A DNA stretch of 32,144 nucleotides from assembly GCF_015482765.1 (NCBI RefSeq), contig NZ_JADMLB010000072.1, positions 1 to 32,144 on the forward strand, read 5' to 3'. This DNA comes from Halodesulfovibrio sp. (GTDB lineage Bacteria; Desulfobacterota; Desulfovibrionia; Desulfovibrionales; Desulfovibrionaceae). The number at the start of each line of letters is the position of its first letter. Position 1 is the first letter of the stretch. The position numbers and the translations under genes were made by a program. Positions 1 through 7,570 of the stretch are shown here, in pieces. The notes beneath the pieces were generated by a model. The model had not been told where the DNA came from. It searched no databases and was given only the letters and a program-made list of their open reading frames with translations.

Positions 1-209
1 TCAGCAGTTTCTGTTCCATCAGTAATAAAGTGGATACGTTCTGGTGCCTGTGTGCATGTTACCAAAACATCCGCATCGGTAAAAACTTCTTCAAGAGCAG
101 TTCGAACCACCTTACAAAATCTTTCACGATCTTTTGTGGTGAAATCATGAGCATCTGCCTGCAATGCGTTATATTCAATTCCTTTAATCCGTGTATAGTT
201 ATCGAGCAT
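1..209 (-). CDS. Unidentified protein, N-terminal part (cut by left window edge)
   Basis: This reading frame runs leftwards from an ATG at 209 and leaves the window still open after 69 codons, so only the N-terminus is visible. A good ribosome binding site (GAAGGGAG) lies 8 nt before the ATG, which supports a real start. The visible protein begins MLDNYTRIKGIEYNALQADA, is soluble and mixed charge, and has no signal peptide. A stretch ending ALEEVFTDADVLVT looks superficially like an amidase segment, but that alone is not enough for a call. I do not recognise the family. It is divergent from the permease gene that starts at 418. Confidence 0.6.
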   Translation of the reverse strand, partial: MLDNYTRIKGIEYNALQADAHDFTTKDRERFCKVVRTALEEVFTDADVLVTCTQAPERIHFITDGTETA

Positions 210-350
210 AGACCACTCCCTTCTCTTTTTACCCAAAATCATACCATACACTCATCGCATACACAGCCACACTCAATATGAATCTCTCTGATAATCATAC
301 AGCTCAAACTCTATCATTTTCTCGACGCACAACGTATTTAGGACTATCTC

Positions 351-369
351 TACTATCATAATCATTTTT
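351..369. promoter_or_regulatory. Weak Fur-box-like site
   Basis: The 19-mer TACTATCATAATCATTTTT matches 13 of 19 positions of the classical Fur consensus, including a run of nine (ATAATCATT). It lies about 50 nt before the permease start at 418, where an operator would be expected. Intergenic DNA here is AT-rich, so a chance match is quite possible. Confidence 0.2.
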
Positions 370-417
370 TCATAATCAGAGTAATACGTTCGCGCTGCTA
401 GGTGCTGGAGAAGTTAT

Positions 418-1413
418 ATGGGTATACCAACAGAATTTCAGCGAATCCTTCAACTGGGAAACAGAAACTTACTCCTCTTCGGAGTATTCATAGCAATAGC
501 ATTTGGAGTCCGTCTGCCTCTTTCTCAGGAGATGCTCACATCTTACCCATTAACAACGCCGCTTGTTGCTCTAATTTTCATTGCCCAAGGGCTTAATATG
601 AACTTCGGCCAAGCCGGACAGCTCAGAAAGTACCTAAAAATAATTCTGGCGGGAACCGTCATTGCGGTTATTGCATACCCGGCTATGGCTTCCGGTTTCA
701 CCAAACTCTTTGCCCTGACTGACGACTTCGCCCTTGGCTTCATTTTAATATGCTGCTTTCCAAACTCCCTTGAAGCAGCAATGGCAATGACCATGAGTGC
801 CGATGGAGATCGCATTACAGCGGTTGTCTTATTAATTGGCCTCAGCCTTGTCGGCATCGTCAGTATCCCGCTAAACATTTTTATTTGGATTGGCGGTGCA
901 CAGGGGGTAAGCGCGACGATGATTCTTGCTAAAATTTTCGGGTATGTATTTCTTCCTATTTTTGTAGGACAAATCCTGCGTCGAACATTCCCGACCCTCC
1001 CAGACAAAACCAAAGAGCTGTCGCATTATGTTCCAATACTTTGCCTGACAGTATTGGTCTATATATCCTGCTCACGAGAAGCAGACCTCTTCCACCAATT
1101 ACAGCTTGGAGATATTGTTCATACGTTCTTTCCAAGCGCAACACTGCACATAGTCATGCTCATACTCGCCCTGTTCACAGGAAAATTTCTTCTGAAGCTT
1201 AACAGAAAAGATAACCGCTCGTTTATTTTCATCACTTCAGAAAAGCCAATGTCACTTTCCGTCGCACTCTGGAGCGTAACCTATGCATCATCCCACCCGA
1301 CCTCAATTTTCCCCATTCTCGTTTTTTATATTGGTCAGATGATTATCGACAGCTTCATTATTTCACGCCTAAAACTTCAGGACTGTCTCAATAACGAAAA
1401 AAGCGCGGCCTAA
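418..1413 (+). CDS. Bile acid:sodium symporter (BASS/SBF-like) family permease
   Basis: The 331-residue protein is almost entirely hydrophobic, with roughly nine to ten membrane segments. Its layout matches the BASS/SBF family of sodium-coupled organic-anion transporters: an early helix pair, a FIAQGLNM segment after the third helix, and a polar break around residues 120-140 with PNSLEAAMAMTMSADGDR, comparable to the family's conserved substrate- and sodium-site region. The length (about 300-330) is usual. The start is the ATG at 418, with GGAG 8 nt upstream. The gene stands alone between a divergent unknown gene and convergent rhodanese/SIMPL genes. The substrate cannot be read from sequence; bile acids are unlikely, and sulfonates, keto acids or other organic anions are more plausible. 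Confidence 0.75.
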   Translation: MGIPTEFQRILQLGNRNLLLFGVFIAIAFGVRLPLSQEMLTSYPLTTPLVALIFIAQGLNMNFGQAGQLRKYLKIILAGTVIAVIAYPAMASGFTKLFALTDDFALGFILICCFPNSLEAAMAMTMSADGDRITAVVLLIGLSLVGIVSIPLNIFIWIGGAQGVSATMILAKIFGYVFLPIFVGQILRRTFPTLPDKTKELSHYVPILCLTVLVYISCSREADLFHQLQLGDIVHTFFPSATLHIVMLILALFTGKFLLKLNRKDNRSFIFITSEKPMSLSVALWSVTYASSHPTSIFPILVFYIGQMIIDSFIISRLKLQDCLNNEKSAA

Positions 1414-1425
1414 AAAGACCGCGCC
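1397..1425 (-). terminator. Rho-independent terminator for the rhodanese/SIMPL unit
   Basis: A stem GCGCGG/CCGCGC (1403-1408 with 1419-1424) has extra inner pairing, and on the minus strand it is followed by six T residues (complement of 1397-1402). It overlaps the last codons of the plus-strand permease gene, so the leftward transcript would end inside that gene. Confidence 0.65.
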
Positions 1426-1534
1426 AAAAACAACGTATTTATTTGTCACAAAAATAACGCATTGTTCATTCCACCGCTCTTGCTACCTTTAGGACACAAA
1501 AACGATAGCTCTTATATAAAATACGAACGCCGTC

Positions 1535-1930
1535 TTACTTTTTAACCGGGTATCCAGCCTGTTTCCATGCTCTGATCCCACCATCGAGATGAAGAAGAGA
1601 AAGTCCTGCTTCCTGCATTACCTGCTTGGCAGTCTGACTCCTGTTTCCAGAACGACAATAGACAATGTATGTGATGTTTTTCGGCAGGCGCTGCACAGCC
1701 GTTGTAAAACCGGATGCGGAAACAGGAAAAAACTCTGCACCCTCAATATGGCCTTCAGAGAATTCCTGAAGACTTCGTACATCAAGCACAAGATACTTTC
1801 CGGTATTCTTCTGCATAAACTCATAGACCTGTGCAGGAGTCGCATCTTCTAAACGCTGTGCTGAAACTGGCTGAACGAACATTCCAACCAGTAACAGTCC
1901 CGCCAATAAAACAAGCTGAAGTTTTTTCAT
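1535..1930 (-). CDS. Exported rhodanese-like sulfurtransferase
   Basis: A 131-residue single-domain rhodanese. The N-terminus (MKK, hydrophobic core to about residue 20, VSA-Q cleavage motif near 24) is a Sec signal peptide, so the protein should act in the periplasm. The domain shows LVLDVRSLQEFSEGHIEGA (about 47-65) and the active-site loop CRSGNRS with the catalytic cysteine at Cys92, followed by LDGGIRAWKQAGYP near the C-terminus. A six-residue CRxGxR loop is typical of rhodaneses that handle sulfane sulfur. It lies 30 nt after the SIMPL-domain gene on the same strand and probably shares its transcript. No strong ribosome binding site was found, which fits translational dependence on the upstream gene. 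Sulfur donor and acceptor are unknown. Confidence 0.88.
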   Translation of the reverse strand: MKKLQLVLLAGLLLVGMFVQPVSAQRLEDATPAQVYEFMQKNTGKYLVLDVRSLQEFSEGHIEGAEFFPVSASGFTTAVQRLPKNITYIVYCRSGNRSQTAKQVMQEAGLSLLHLDGGIRAWKQAGYPVKK

Positions 1931-1960
1931 AAGCTGTGTGTCTACTTAGATTATAGTGAG

Positions 1961-2683
1961 CTACTTAACAGAGAACACAAGTTCAACACGCACAGAACAA
2001 GTGGAGGCCTGAGGCTCATACATGTTTGCTTCGTCTGCCATTGCAGATTTTGCCATGTACATACGTGGTGCACCGTCAGAGTTAATCACAGCTGTGCTGA
2101 TCTTTCCAAGCTCGCTGTCCATAAGCATTGCCATTGTTGCAGCACGATCTTTACCGCGCTCAACCGCTTGTTTTAAAGCTTCCTTCTCGCAAGAACGACG
2201 TGATGCTTCATCAATCTGTGTGTAAAGCTGAGAAACCTCTTCAACACCGCTGTTCAAAACAGCCTGTGTCACATCCTGTGCCTTGGCAAGATCAAGCACT
2301 GTGATGGAGTAGCTCGCACGCGCCTGATACCCTTCAATGACATTATTAGAGTCAATTCTCTTGTAACGCGGAGAAAACGACACATTCGCATCAAAATCTT
2401 TGGTAAATCCTTTTGCAAACGCTAAATTCTTTTTCAACTTTGCAGTCAACTCTTTGGTCATCGAAGCCAATTTGTTTTTAGCATCTTGAGCAGTTACGGT
2501 TTTACCATTCTGCTTTAACAATACATAGTTCACCTGTGAAAAAGAAAGAGTACCCGACGTAGGCATTACTTTAGACTTTCCAGTCTCATTCAGTACAATC
2601 TGACGCGGAACTTCCTGTGCACTCAACGCAAAGGTTGGAACCATCAACAGGGCAATAACAATAAAAGCAGTCATATATCGCAT
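1961..2683 (-). CDS. Exported SIMPL-domain (DUF541) protein
   Basis: The 240-residue protein starts with a signal peptide (MRYMTAFIVIALLMVPTFAL, likely cleavage after SA) and then shows the SIMPL/DUF541 pattern. That pattern includes a first strand with an N-E-T-G-K-S-K-V-type start, a long helix rich in Lys and Ala, YKRIDSNNVIEGYQARASYSITV in the middle, and a helix KEALKQAVERGKDRAATMA before the last strands. SIMPL proteins are periplasmic or outer-membrane-associated, with poorly defined roles in stress tolerance. The start at 2683 has AGGAGA 5 nt before ATG. It is the first gene of a leftward pair with the rhodanese. Confidence 0.82.
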   Translation of the reverse strand: MRYMTAFIVIALLMVPTFALSAQEVPRQIVLNETGKSKVMPTSGTLSFSQVNYVLLKQNGKTVTAQDAKNKLASMTKELTAKLKKNLAFAKGFTKDFDANVSFSPRYKRIDSNNVIEGYQARASYSITVLDLAKAQDVTQAVLNSGVEEVSQLYTQIDEASRRSCEKEALKQAVERGKDRAATMAMLMDSELGKISTAVINSDGAPRMYMAKSAMADEANMYEPQASTCSVRVELVFSVK

Positions 2684-2708
2684 ACTATTCTCCTAATTTT
2701 CTATTTTT

Positions 2709-2734
2709 CCGCACACATTATACGAAACGTGCGG
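2709..2734 (-). promoter_or_regulatory. SIMPL gene -10 box inside an inverted repeat
   Basis: On the minus strand a perfect TATAAT (complement of 2717-2722) lies 34 nt before the SIMPL start. It is bracketed by the perfect inverted repeat CCGCAC (2709-2714) and GTGCGG (2729-2734). There is no U-tract, so this is not a terminator. The arrangement suggests an operator around the -10 box. No convincing -35 box was seen, which would fit an activator-dependent promoter. Confidence 0.45.
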
Positions 2735-3012
2735 TACGTAACTATGCATTGTTCTCAACTCTTCATCTTTTATCAATGTGTTTTTTGCCTACATAAAAAG
2801 GACTAGTTAGCAGACTCTTTCATAACACGCTCTCCAACCACATGATATTCTAACAAATTAAATATCCAGATATCAGCGATGAAAACTGTTTCAATTTCAA
2901 GGCGTTCTAAACGCTGTTCAAAAGCATGCTTTTTACATTTTTTATCATATTGTAATGTCATTCCAACAGTGAAACTTAACATCTCACAATAAATAACCTT
3001 TTTATTGTTTTT

Positions 3013-3034
3013 TTGACATATTTTTGACATATTT
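3013..3034 (+). promoter_or_regulatory. Pho-box-like tandem repeat (PhoB site) upstream of the phn transporter
   Basis: The 11-mer TTGACATATTT occurs twice back to back (3013-3023 and 3024-3034) without mismatch. A 7-bp TTGACAT core repeated at exactly 11 bp with AT-rich spacers is the architecture of PhoB binding sites (CTGTCAT-type half sites). The second copy also carries a TTGACA that could double as a -35 element. No clear TATAAT follows, as expected for an activator-dependent promoter. The next plus-strand gene is the phosphonate/phosphate-type binding protein at 3197. Confidence 0.6.
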
Positions 3035-3196
3035 CATCCCGCAAACGCGAAAATTTTACCGCCTTCCTATTGTCTTAACCGGTTACATACTCTATGAGAG
3101 CCGAAGAATAGGTCGTTCGAGTTTTTTTCGTTTAACGATGGATGCACACCGCTTGTCCGGATGTGTTAATTGCTTAGCTTTATGCTGGAGAACCAC

Positions 3197-4198
3197 ATGA
3201 AAAAAATTATGTTGCTTGTTGCCATGGCTTTTCTGTTAGCGTCTGTTCCTGCTTTTGCTGCAGATTGCTCTAACCGAGGTGGTCTGGATACAAACTACTG
3301 TGATGAGGATAATGACCTTGTTGCAGACCTCGCACCTGCCGGCGAGTGTAAAGATCCTAGCACACTGGTGTTTACCTACACTCCTGTAGAAGACCCAGCT
3401 GTATACCGTGATGCTTTTGCTGATTTTCAGGAATACCTCGAAGAAGCTACCGGCAAGCGTGTAATTTACTACACCGTACAATCTAACGCTGCTGAAGTTG
3501 AAGCAATGCGTTCCGGTAAACTGCACATTGCAGGCTTCTCAACAGGCCCTACCGGTTTTGCTGTTAACCTCGCAGGTTACGTACCAATGGCTGTTAAAGG
3601 CTACCCGGAAGGCTTCCAGGGTTACAACCTTATCGTAGTTGTACCACAGGACAGCCCAATTAAATCTTTGGCTGACCTCAAAGGCAAAAAAGTAGCACAC
3701 ACTTCTGCTTCTTCTAACTCCGGTAACCTTGCTCCACGTGCTCTCTTCCCTAAAGAAGGTCTCACTCCGGATAAAGATTACACTGTTGTGTACTCCGGTA
3801 AACATGACCAGTCTATCCTCGGCGTAGTACATGGTGACTACGATGCAGCTCCTGTTGCTTCCGACGTATACGACCGCATGGTAGCCGCTGGCCGCGTTAA
3901 AGCAGATGCACTCCGCATTGTTTACCGCAGCCCTAAATTCCCTACATCTTCCTTCGGTTACTCCAGCCAGCTTTGTGCACCGCTTGCTCAGAAAATTATC
4001 GGTGCATTCAGCACTTACCGTTTCCCTGAGTCCATGCAGAAATCCTTCCACGGCGCTGATCGCTTCTACCCAGTAACATACAAAGCAGACTGGAAAGTTA
4101 TTCGCGATATCGCTGATGCTACCGGCACCAGCTACAACGCTGACGGTCTGAAGAAAATGGCTGCTAAAGAAGCTGCTAAAAAAGCTAAAAAGAAATAA
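3197..4198 (+). CDS. phnD: Phosphonate/phosphite/phosphate ABC transporter binding protein (PhnD/PhoD family)
   Basis: This 333-residue periplasmic solute-binding protein has a clear signal peptide (MKKIMLLVAMAFLLASVPAFA, cleavage after residue 21). I chose the ATG at 3197 because GGAG lies 6 nt before it; an upstream in-frame TTG at 3170 would spoil the signal peptide. Family features are FTYTPVEDPAVY, VQSNAAEVEAMRSGKLHIAG, and the serine-rich ligand loop SASSNSGN followed by YSGKHDQSILGV. The mature N-terminus has a DxDxDxxxD motif (Asp36, 38, 40, 44) just after Cys35, resembling a calcium loop. This subfamily resembles PhoD of the Sinorhizobium PhoCDET phosphate/phosphonate transporter, so the ligand could be phosphate, phosphite or a phosphonate. 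The C-terminus is a Lys/Ala tail. Confidence 0.88.
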   Translation: MKKIMLLVAMAFLLASVPAFAADCSNRGGLDTNYCDEDNDLVADLAPAGECKDPSTLVFTYTPVEDPAVYRDAFADFQEYLEEATGKRVIYYTVQSNAAEVEAMRSGKLHIAGFSTGPTGFAVNLAGYVPMAVKGYPEGFQGYNLIVVVPQDSPIKSLADLKGKKVAHTSASSNSGNLAPRALFPKEGLTPDKDYTVVYSGKHDQSILGVVHGDYDAAPVASDVYDRMVAAGRVKADALRIVYRSPKFPTSSFGYSSQLCAPLAQKIIGAFSTYRFPESMQKSFHGADRFYPVTYKADWKVIRDIADATGTSYNADGLKKMAAKEAAKKAKKK

Positions 4199-4207
4199 GA
4201 GTCTTAC

Positions 4208-4999
4208 GTGTCTGTTGAAAATACCTTTAAAGGGAACGGGGAAACCCGTTCCCTTTTGATCGAGAATTTGGAAAAGGAATATGTAAAAGGAAAACCTGTT
4301 CTTAAAGGTCTTTCTTTTGAAGTTTCTGGCGAAGAAACTGTTGGTATCATCGGTCCTTCCGGTACCGGTAAATCCACTCTTTTGCGTTGTATCAACCGTC
4401 TGATTGAACCAAGCAAAGGCAGCATCACTGTAGCAGGTCAGGAAATTACCTCTTGCTCCGGTAAGGATCTGCGTCTTGCACGCCGTCGCATCGGCATGGT
4501 TTTTCAGGAATACAACCTTGTTGAACGCCTGACTGTTATCGAAAACGTACTCTGCGGTCGTCTGGGCTACACCCCTGTATGGCGTGCATGGTTACGCAAA
4601 TTTGATCAGGCAGACATCAACCGTGCATTTAAACTCATCGACCATGTAGGTCTTGGTGAGTTTGCAACCCAGCGTGCAGACAGCCTTTCCGGCGGTCAGC
4701 GCCAGCGCGTGGGTATTGCCCGTGCAATGATGCAAAGCCCTGACGTAATCATGGCTGACGAACCTACAAGTTCTCTTGACCCGAAAACATCTGTTGAAAT
4801 CATGGAACTGCTCAAAAAGGTTTCTTCTACTGAGCACATCCCTGTTCTTATCAACATTCACGATGTTAACCTTGCTAAACGCTTCTGCGACCGAATCATC
4901 GGTATGAGCAAGGGTAAAATCATTTTTGATGGTAATCCGTCCGATCTTAAAGACAGCCACTTATCTGAAATTTACGGCGGTGAGGACTGGCTCTCATGA
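4208..4999 (+). CDS. phnC: Phosphonate/phosphate-type ABC transporter ATPase
   Basis: The 263-residue ATPase energises the uptake system. Walker A is GPSGTGKST (49-57), the Q-loop is in [15 protein letters not shown], the signature is LSGGQ (160-164), Walker B is VIMAD (180-184) with catalytic Glu185, and an H-loop histidine lies in NIHDVNLA. The [20 protein letters not shown] segment is typical of PhnC. The start is a GTG at 4208, 9 nt after phnD, with only a weak AAGAG binding site; no better start exists, and coupling to phnD translation is likely. The last bases overlap the next gene by 4 nt (ATGA). Its N-terminus has about 15 extra residues before the first strand. Confidence 0.92.
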   Translation: MSVENTFKGNGETRSLLIENLEKEYVKGKPVLKGLSFEVSGEETVGIIGPSGTGKSTLLRCINRLIEPSKGSITVAGQEITSCSGKDLRLARRRIGMVFQEYNLVERLTVIENVLCGRLGYTPVWRAWLRKFDQADINRAFKLIDHVGLGEFATQRADSLSGGQRQRVGIARAMMQSPDVIMADEPTSSLDPKTSVEIMELLKKVSSTEHIPVLINIHDVNLAKRFCDRIIGMSKGKIIFDGNPSDLKDSHLSEIYGGEDWLS

Positions 5000-5784
5000 C
5001 CACGGAAGCACAACAAAAGTCACCATTCAAAACAAAGCCATTAGTGCGACTCGGCTGGCTCATTCTTGCCTGCTACGTTTTTTATGCTTTGAATGCTCTT
5101 GATTTTACGTGGGAACGTTTCATCAACGGTCTCGGTAACGGCGCTCAGTTCCTTAGTGAAATGATTCCGCCGAACTTTGAGCGTTGGAAACTGCTTGTTG
5201 AGAACCTCATCGAAACCATTGAGATTGCAGTTATTGCATCCGCATTCGGCATTGGTCTTTCTTTGCCTATCGGCATGTGTGCTGCACGAAACCTCATGCC
5301 AGACTGGGTAACGTGGCCAGCTCGTACTGTTATTGCTGTATGCCGCTCTTTCCACCCGGTTATCTTTGCGATCCTTTTCGTAAAAGCTGTAGGTTTCGGA
5401 CCTCTTGCAGGTATCCTGACATTGATCTTCCTTTCAATCGGCTTCATCGGCAAACTTTTTGCTGAAGCTATTGAAGAAATTTCATTAAAGCCAGTAGAAG
5501 CAATGAAAGCAGCTGGTGCACCGTTTATGAGTGTACTTATTTTTGCAGTACTCCCACAAGTATTCAACCGCTTCATCGGCTTTGCTACTTACCAGTTCGA
5601 CGCAAACCTGCGTAACTCTACAATGGTAGGTATTGTTGGTGCAGGTGGTATTGGTGGTACCCTGTTTGCTGCTTTCCAGCGCTTTGATTATGACTTCCTT
5701 GCTGCGATCCTTATTTCCATCGTAGCACTGATCATGCTGAGCGAACTTCTTTCCGTTAAGATAAAGGCGATTTTCAATGACTAA
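4996..5784 (+). CDS. phnE: Phosphonate/phosphate-type ABC transporter permease 1
   Basis: The 262-residue inner-membrane permease has about six hydrophobic segments. The EAA-type loop that contacts the ATPase is at about residues 156-190 ([20 protein letters not shown], ending in a LPQVF segment), as in PhnE proteins. It overlaps the ATPase gene by ATGA and the next permease by 8 nt, so the genes are translationally coupled. It is paralogous to permease 2 (shared [17 protein letters not shown] versus NVRESSVIGLVGAGGIG), so the transporter is probably a heterodimer, the PhoE/PhoT arrangement known from PhoCDET systems. Confidence 0.9.
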   Translation: MTTEAQQKSPFKTKPLVRLGWLILACYVFYALNALDFTWERFINGLGNGAQFLSEMIPPNFERWKLLVENLIETIEIAVIASAFGIGLSLPIGMCAARNLMPDWVTWPARTVIAVCRSFHPVIFAILFVKAVGFGPLAGILTLIFLSIGFIGKLFAEAIEEISLKPVEAMKAAGAPFMSVLIFAVLPQVFNRFIGFATYQFDANLRNSTMVGIVGAGGIGGTLFAAFQRFDYDFLAAILISIVALIMLSELLSVKIKAIFND

Positions 5785-6574
5785 TACAATGACATGGGAA
5801 CGATTCACACCCGGGCAGCGCCTTGCCCGTTTTGCGGTGTATCTTGGTGCAGTTTCCCTGTTTGTATTTTCTCTGAGCACCGTAGAAATTATTCCAGAAT
5901 TCCTCTACGACGCGCCATACCAGTTGCAGGATCTTTTTACCCGCATGTGGCCAATTGACTTTGCGTCATACACTCAGGAAAATATTCACGAAGCACTTAT
6001 TGAAACACTGAATATTGCATCGCTCGGCACTATTCTGGCTCTGTTTTTAGCAGTTCCTGTTGCTCTGCTTTCTGCAAACAACATCACCAGATCTCCGATT
6101 CTTAACTGGTTCGGCAAGTTCATTCTTGTATCTTCCCGTACAGTTAACTCCCTTGTCTGGGCTATTTTGTTTGTAGCAATCTTCGGCCCGGGCGCTCTGG
6201 CAGGCACCTTCGCCATTGGCTTCCGTTCCATCGGTTTCTGTGGCAAGTTGCTGGCAGAGGCACTGGAAGAAGTAGATCACGGTCCTATTGAGGCACTCCG
6301 TGCTGCCGGTGCTCCTACCGTCAGCATCCTTTTGAAAGGATACTGGCCACAGGTTGCCCCTGCATTTTGGGGTCTTGCACTCTTCCGTTGGGACATCAAC
6401 GTACGTGAATCCTCTGTTATCGGTCTGGTAGGTGCAGGCGGTATCGGTGTTGCACTTGATACAGCGCTTAACCTCTTCCGCTGGCAGCAGGTTGCACTCA
6501 TTTTGCTGTGCATCTTCACTATCGTTATTATTGCAGAAGTTGCTGTTACTAAAATTCGTCAGAATATCATCTAG
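5777..6574 (+). CDS. phnE: Phosphonate/phosphate-type ABC transporter permease 2
   Basis: The 265-residue second permease has the same fold as its upstream neighbour. Its EAA loop is at about 160-194 (LAEALEEVDHGPIEALRAAGA then YWPQVAP), and the late conserved segment is NVRESSVIGLVGAGGIG. The start ATG at 5777 overlaps the end of permease 1 by 8 nt. It is the last gene of the four-gene transporter unit and is followed after 54 nt by a strong terminator. No C-P lyase, phosphonatase or phosphite dehydrogenase gene lies in the unit, so the transported compound must be used by enzymes encoded elsewhere or be phosphate itself. Confidence 0.9.
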   Translation: MTNTMTWERFTPGQRLARFAVYLGAVSLFVFSLSTVEIIPEFLYDAPYQLQDLFTRMWPIDFASYTQENIHEALIETLNIASLGTILALFLAVPVALLSANNITRSPILNWFGKFILVSSRTVNSLVWAILFVAIFGPGALAGTFAIGFRSIGFCGKLLAEALEEVDHGPIEALRAAGAPTVSILLKGYWPQVAPAFWGLALFRWDINVRESSVIGLVGAGGIGVALDTALNLFRWQQVALILLCIFTIVIIAEVAVTKIRQNII

Positions 6575-6628
6575 GACATCAACACTGCATAGTAGGCACT
6601 ACACCTGCTTACAAAGAACTAACAAAAA

Positions 6629-6657
6629 GAGGGCAAAATATTTTGCCCTCTTTTTTT
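6629..6657 (+). terminator. Terminator of the phn transporter operon
   Basis: A perfect 10-bp stem GAGGGCAAAA/TTTTGCCCTC (6629-6638 with 6641-6650) is followed by a T-tract of seven or more. It lies 54 nt after the second permease gene. Confidence 0.92.
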
Positions 6658-6706
6658 AAGAGCTTGATTCAGAATACGAAACCAAGCTCCGGAGAAGATA
6701 TTTTTC

Positions 6707-7501
6707 ATGAAGCCTTTTTCTACTATGCCGGCAGATGTTAAAAAAAACATCCGCTACATTTTAACAGATATTGATGACACTCTCACAGACGAGGGACGCC
6801 TCCGTGCAGAAGCCTACACTGCACTTGAACTGCTACGGGAAAACGGTTTTATTGTTATTCCTATTACTGGCCGCCCTGCCGGCTGGTGCGACCAAATAGC
6901 CCGCATGTGGCCAGTTGACGGTGTTGTGGGAGAAAACGGCGCATTTTACTTCCGCTATGATGAAGATACAAAAAAAATGATCCGCCGTTATGCTACTGAA
7001 GACGAATTACGCAGCCAGCATAAAATCAAACTCGCTGAACTTGGTGAACTAGTCGTAAAAGAAGTTCCGGGCTGTGCTATCTCAGCAGACCAACCATACC
7101 GTGAAACAGATATCGCTATCGATTTCTGTGAAGATGTTCCAGCACTGCCAACTGAAGCTGTTCAAAAAATCAAAGAGATCTGCACAACTGCCGGTACAAC
7201 CGCTAAAATCAGTTCTATTCATGTAAATGCGTGGTTCGGTCAGTATGACAAACTCGCAATGTCTGCACGTATTTTACTTGAAGAGTTCGGTGTTGAACTT
7301 GAATCAGTACGTGAACAGGTAGTATACGCTGGTGATTCCCCTAATGATGCTCCGATGTTCGGATACTTCCCGCATTCAGTAGGTGTCGCAAATGTTCTGG
7401 AATTTTTAGATACCATTGAGCACAAGCCTTCCTGGATTACTGAAAAACGCGGTGGAGGCGGCTTCGCACAAATCGCTGAAGGCTTGCTTACCAATAAGTA
7501 A
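6707..7501 (+). CDS. HAD-superfamily (IIB, Cof/SPP-like) phosphatase
   Basis: The 264-residue protein has all four HAD motifs: DIDDT with nucleophile Asp21 and acid/base Asp23, TGR with Thr54, Lys182 in QYDKLA, and GDSPND (209-214) coordinating Mg2+. The region between motifs II and III is large enough for a type C2B cap, as in sucrose-phosphate phosphatase, phosphoglycolate phosphatase and Cof proteins. It should hydrolyse a small phosphorylated metabolite, probably a sugar phosphate; the substrate is unknown. GGAGAAG lies upstream of the ATG with rather long spacing; Met7 is an alternative start. It sits just after the phn operon but behind its terminator, so a link with phosphorus metabolism is suggestive only. 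Confidence 0.82.
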   Translation: MKPFSTMPADVKKNIRYILTDIDDTLTDEGRLRAEAYTALELLRENGFIVIPITGRPAGWCDQIARMWPVDGVVGENGAFYFRYDEDTKKMIRRYATEDELRSQHKIKLAELGELVVKEVPGCAISADQPYRETDIAIDFCEDVPALPTEAVQKIKEICTTAGTTAKISSIHVNAWFGQYDKLAMSARILLEEFGVELESVREQVVYAGDSPNDAPMFGYFPHSVGVANVLEFLDTIEHKPSWITEKRGGGGFAQIAEGLLTNK

Positions 7502-7534
7502 CAGCAAGTTGCATCAACTTTTCTCATAAAAAAA

Positions 7535-7558
7535 AGCCCTCTTGCGAGGGCTTTTTTG
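7535..7558. terminator. Bidirectional terminator between HAD gene and barrel-protein operon
   Basis: The stem AGCCCTC/GAGGGCT (7535-7541 with 7546-7552) has a TTGC loop, an A-run before it and six T residues after it. It can end the rightward HAD transcript and the leftward operon that stops at 7571. Confidence 0.9.
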
Positions 7559-7570
7559 CTTGTCCTTCAA

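Larger units (their letters stand above)
2684..3196. other. Intergenic region between SIMPL and phnD genes
   Basis: This 513-bp AT-rich stretch separates divergent units. It holds the SIMPL promoter with its inverted repeat near 2709-2734 and the Pho-box-like tandem repeat at 3013-3034. A leader of about 160 nt lies between that repeat and the phnD start. A 75-codon minus-strand frame at 2803-3030 is open but poorly supported. I see no RNA gene or mobile element in it. Confidence 0.7.

Noticed and set aside
2803-3030. 75-codon minus-strand frame between the SIMPL and phnD genes
   Set aside because: Its start lies inside the Pho-box-like repeat, the ribosome binding site is weak, and the product looks like translated AT-rich spacer.
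3539-4051. 170-codon minus-strand frame inside phnD
   Set aside because: Antisense to the binding-protein gene, which has clear family motifs and codon bias.
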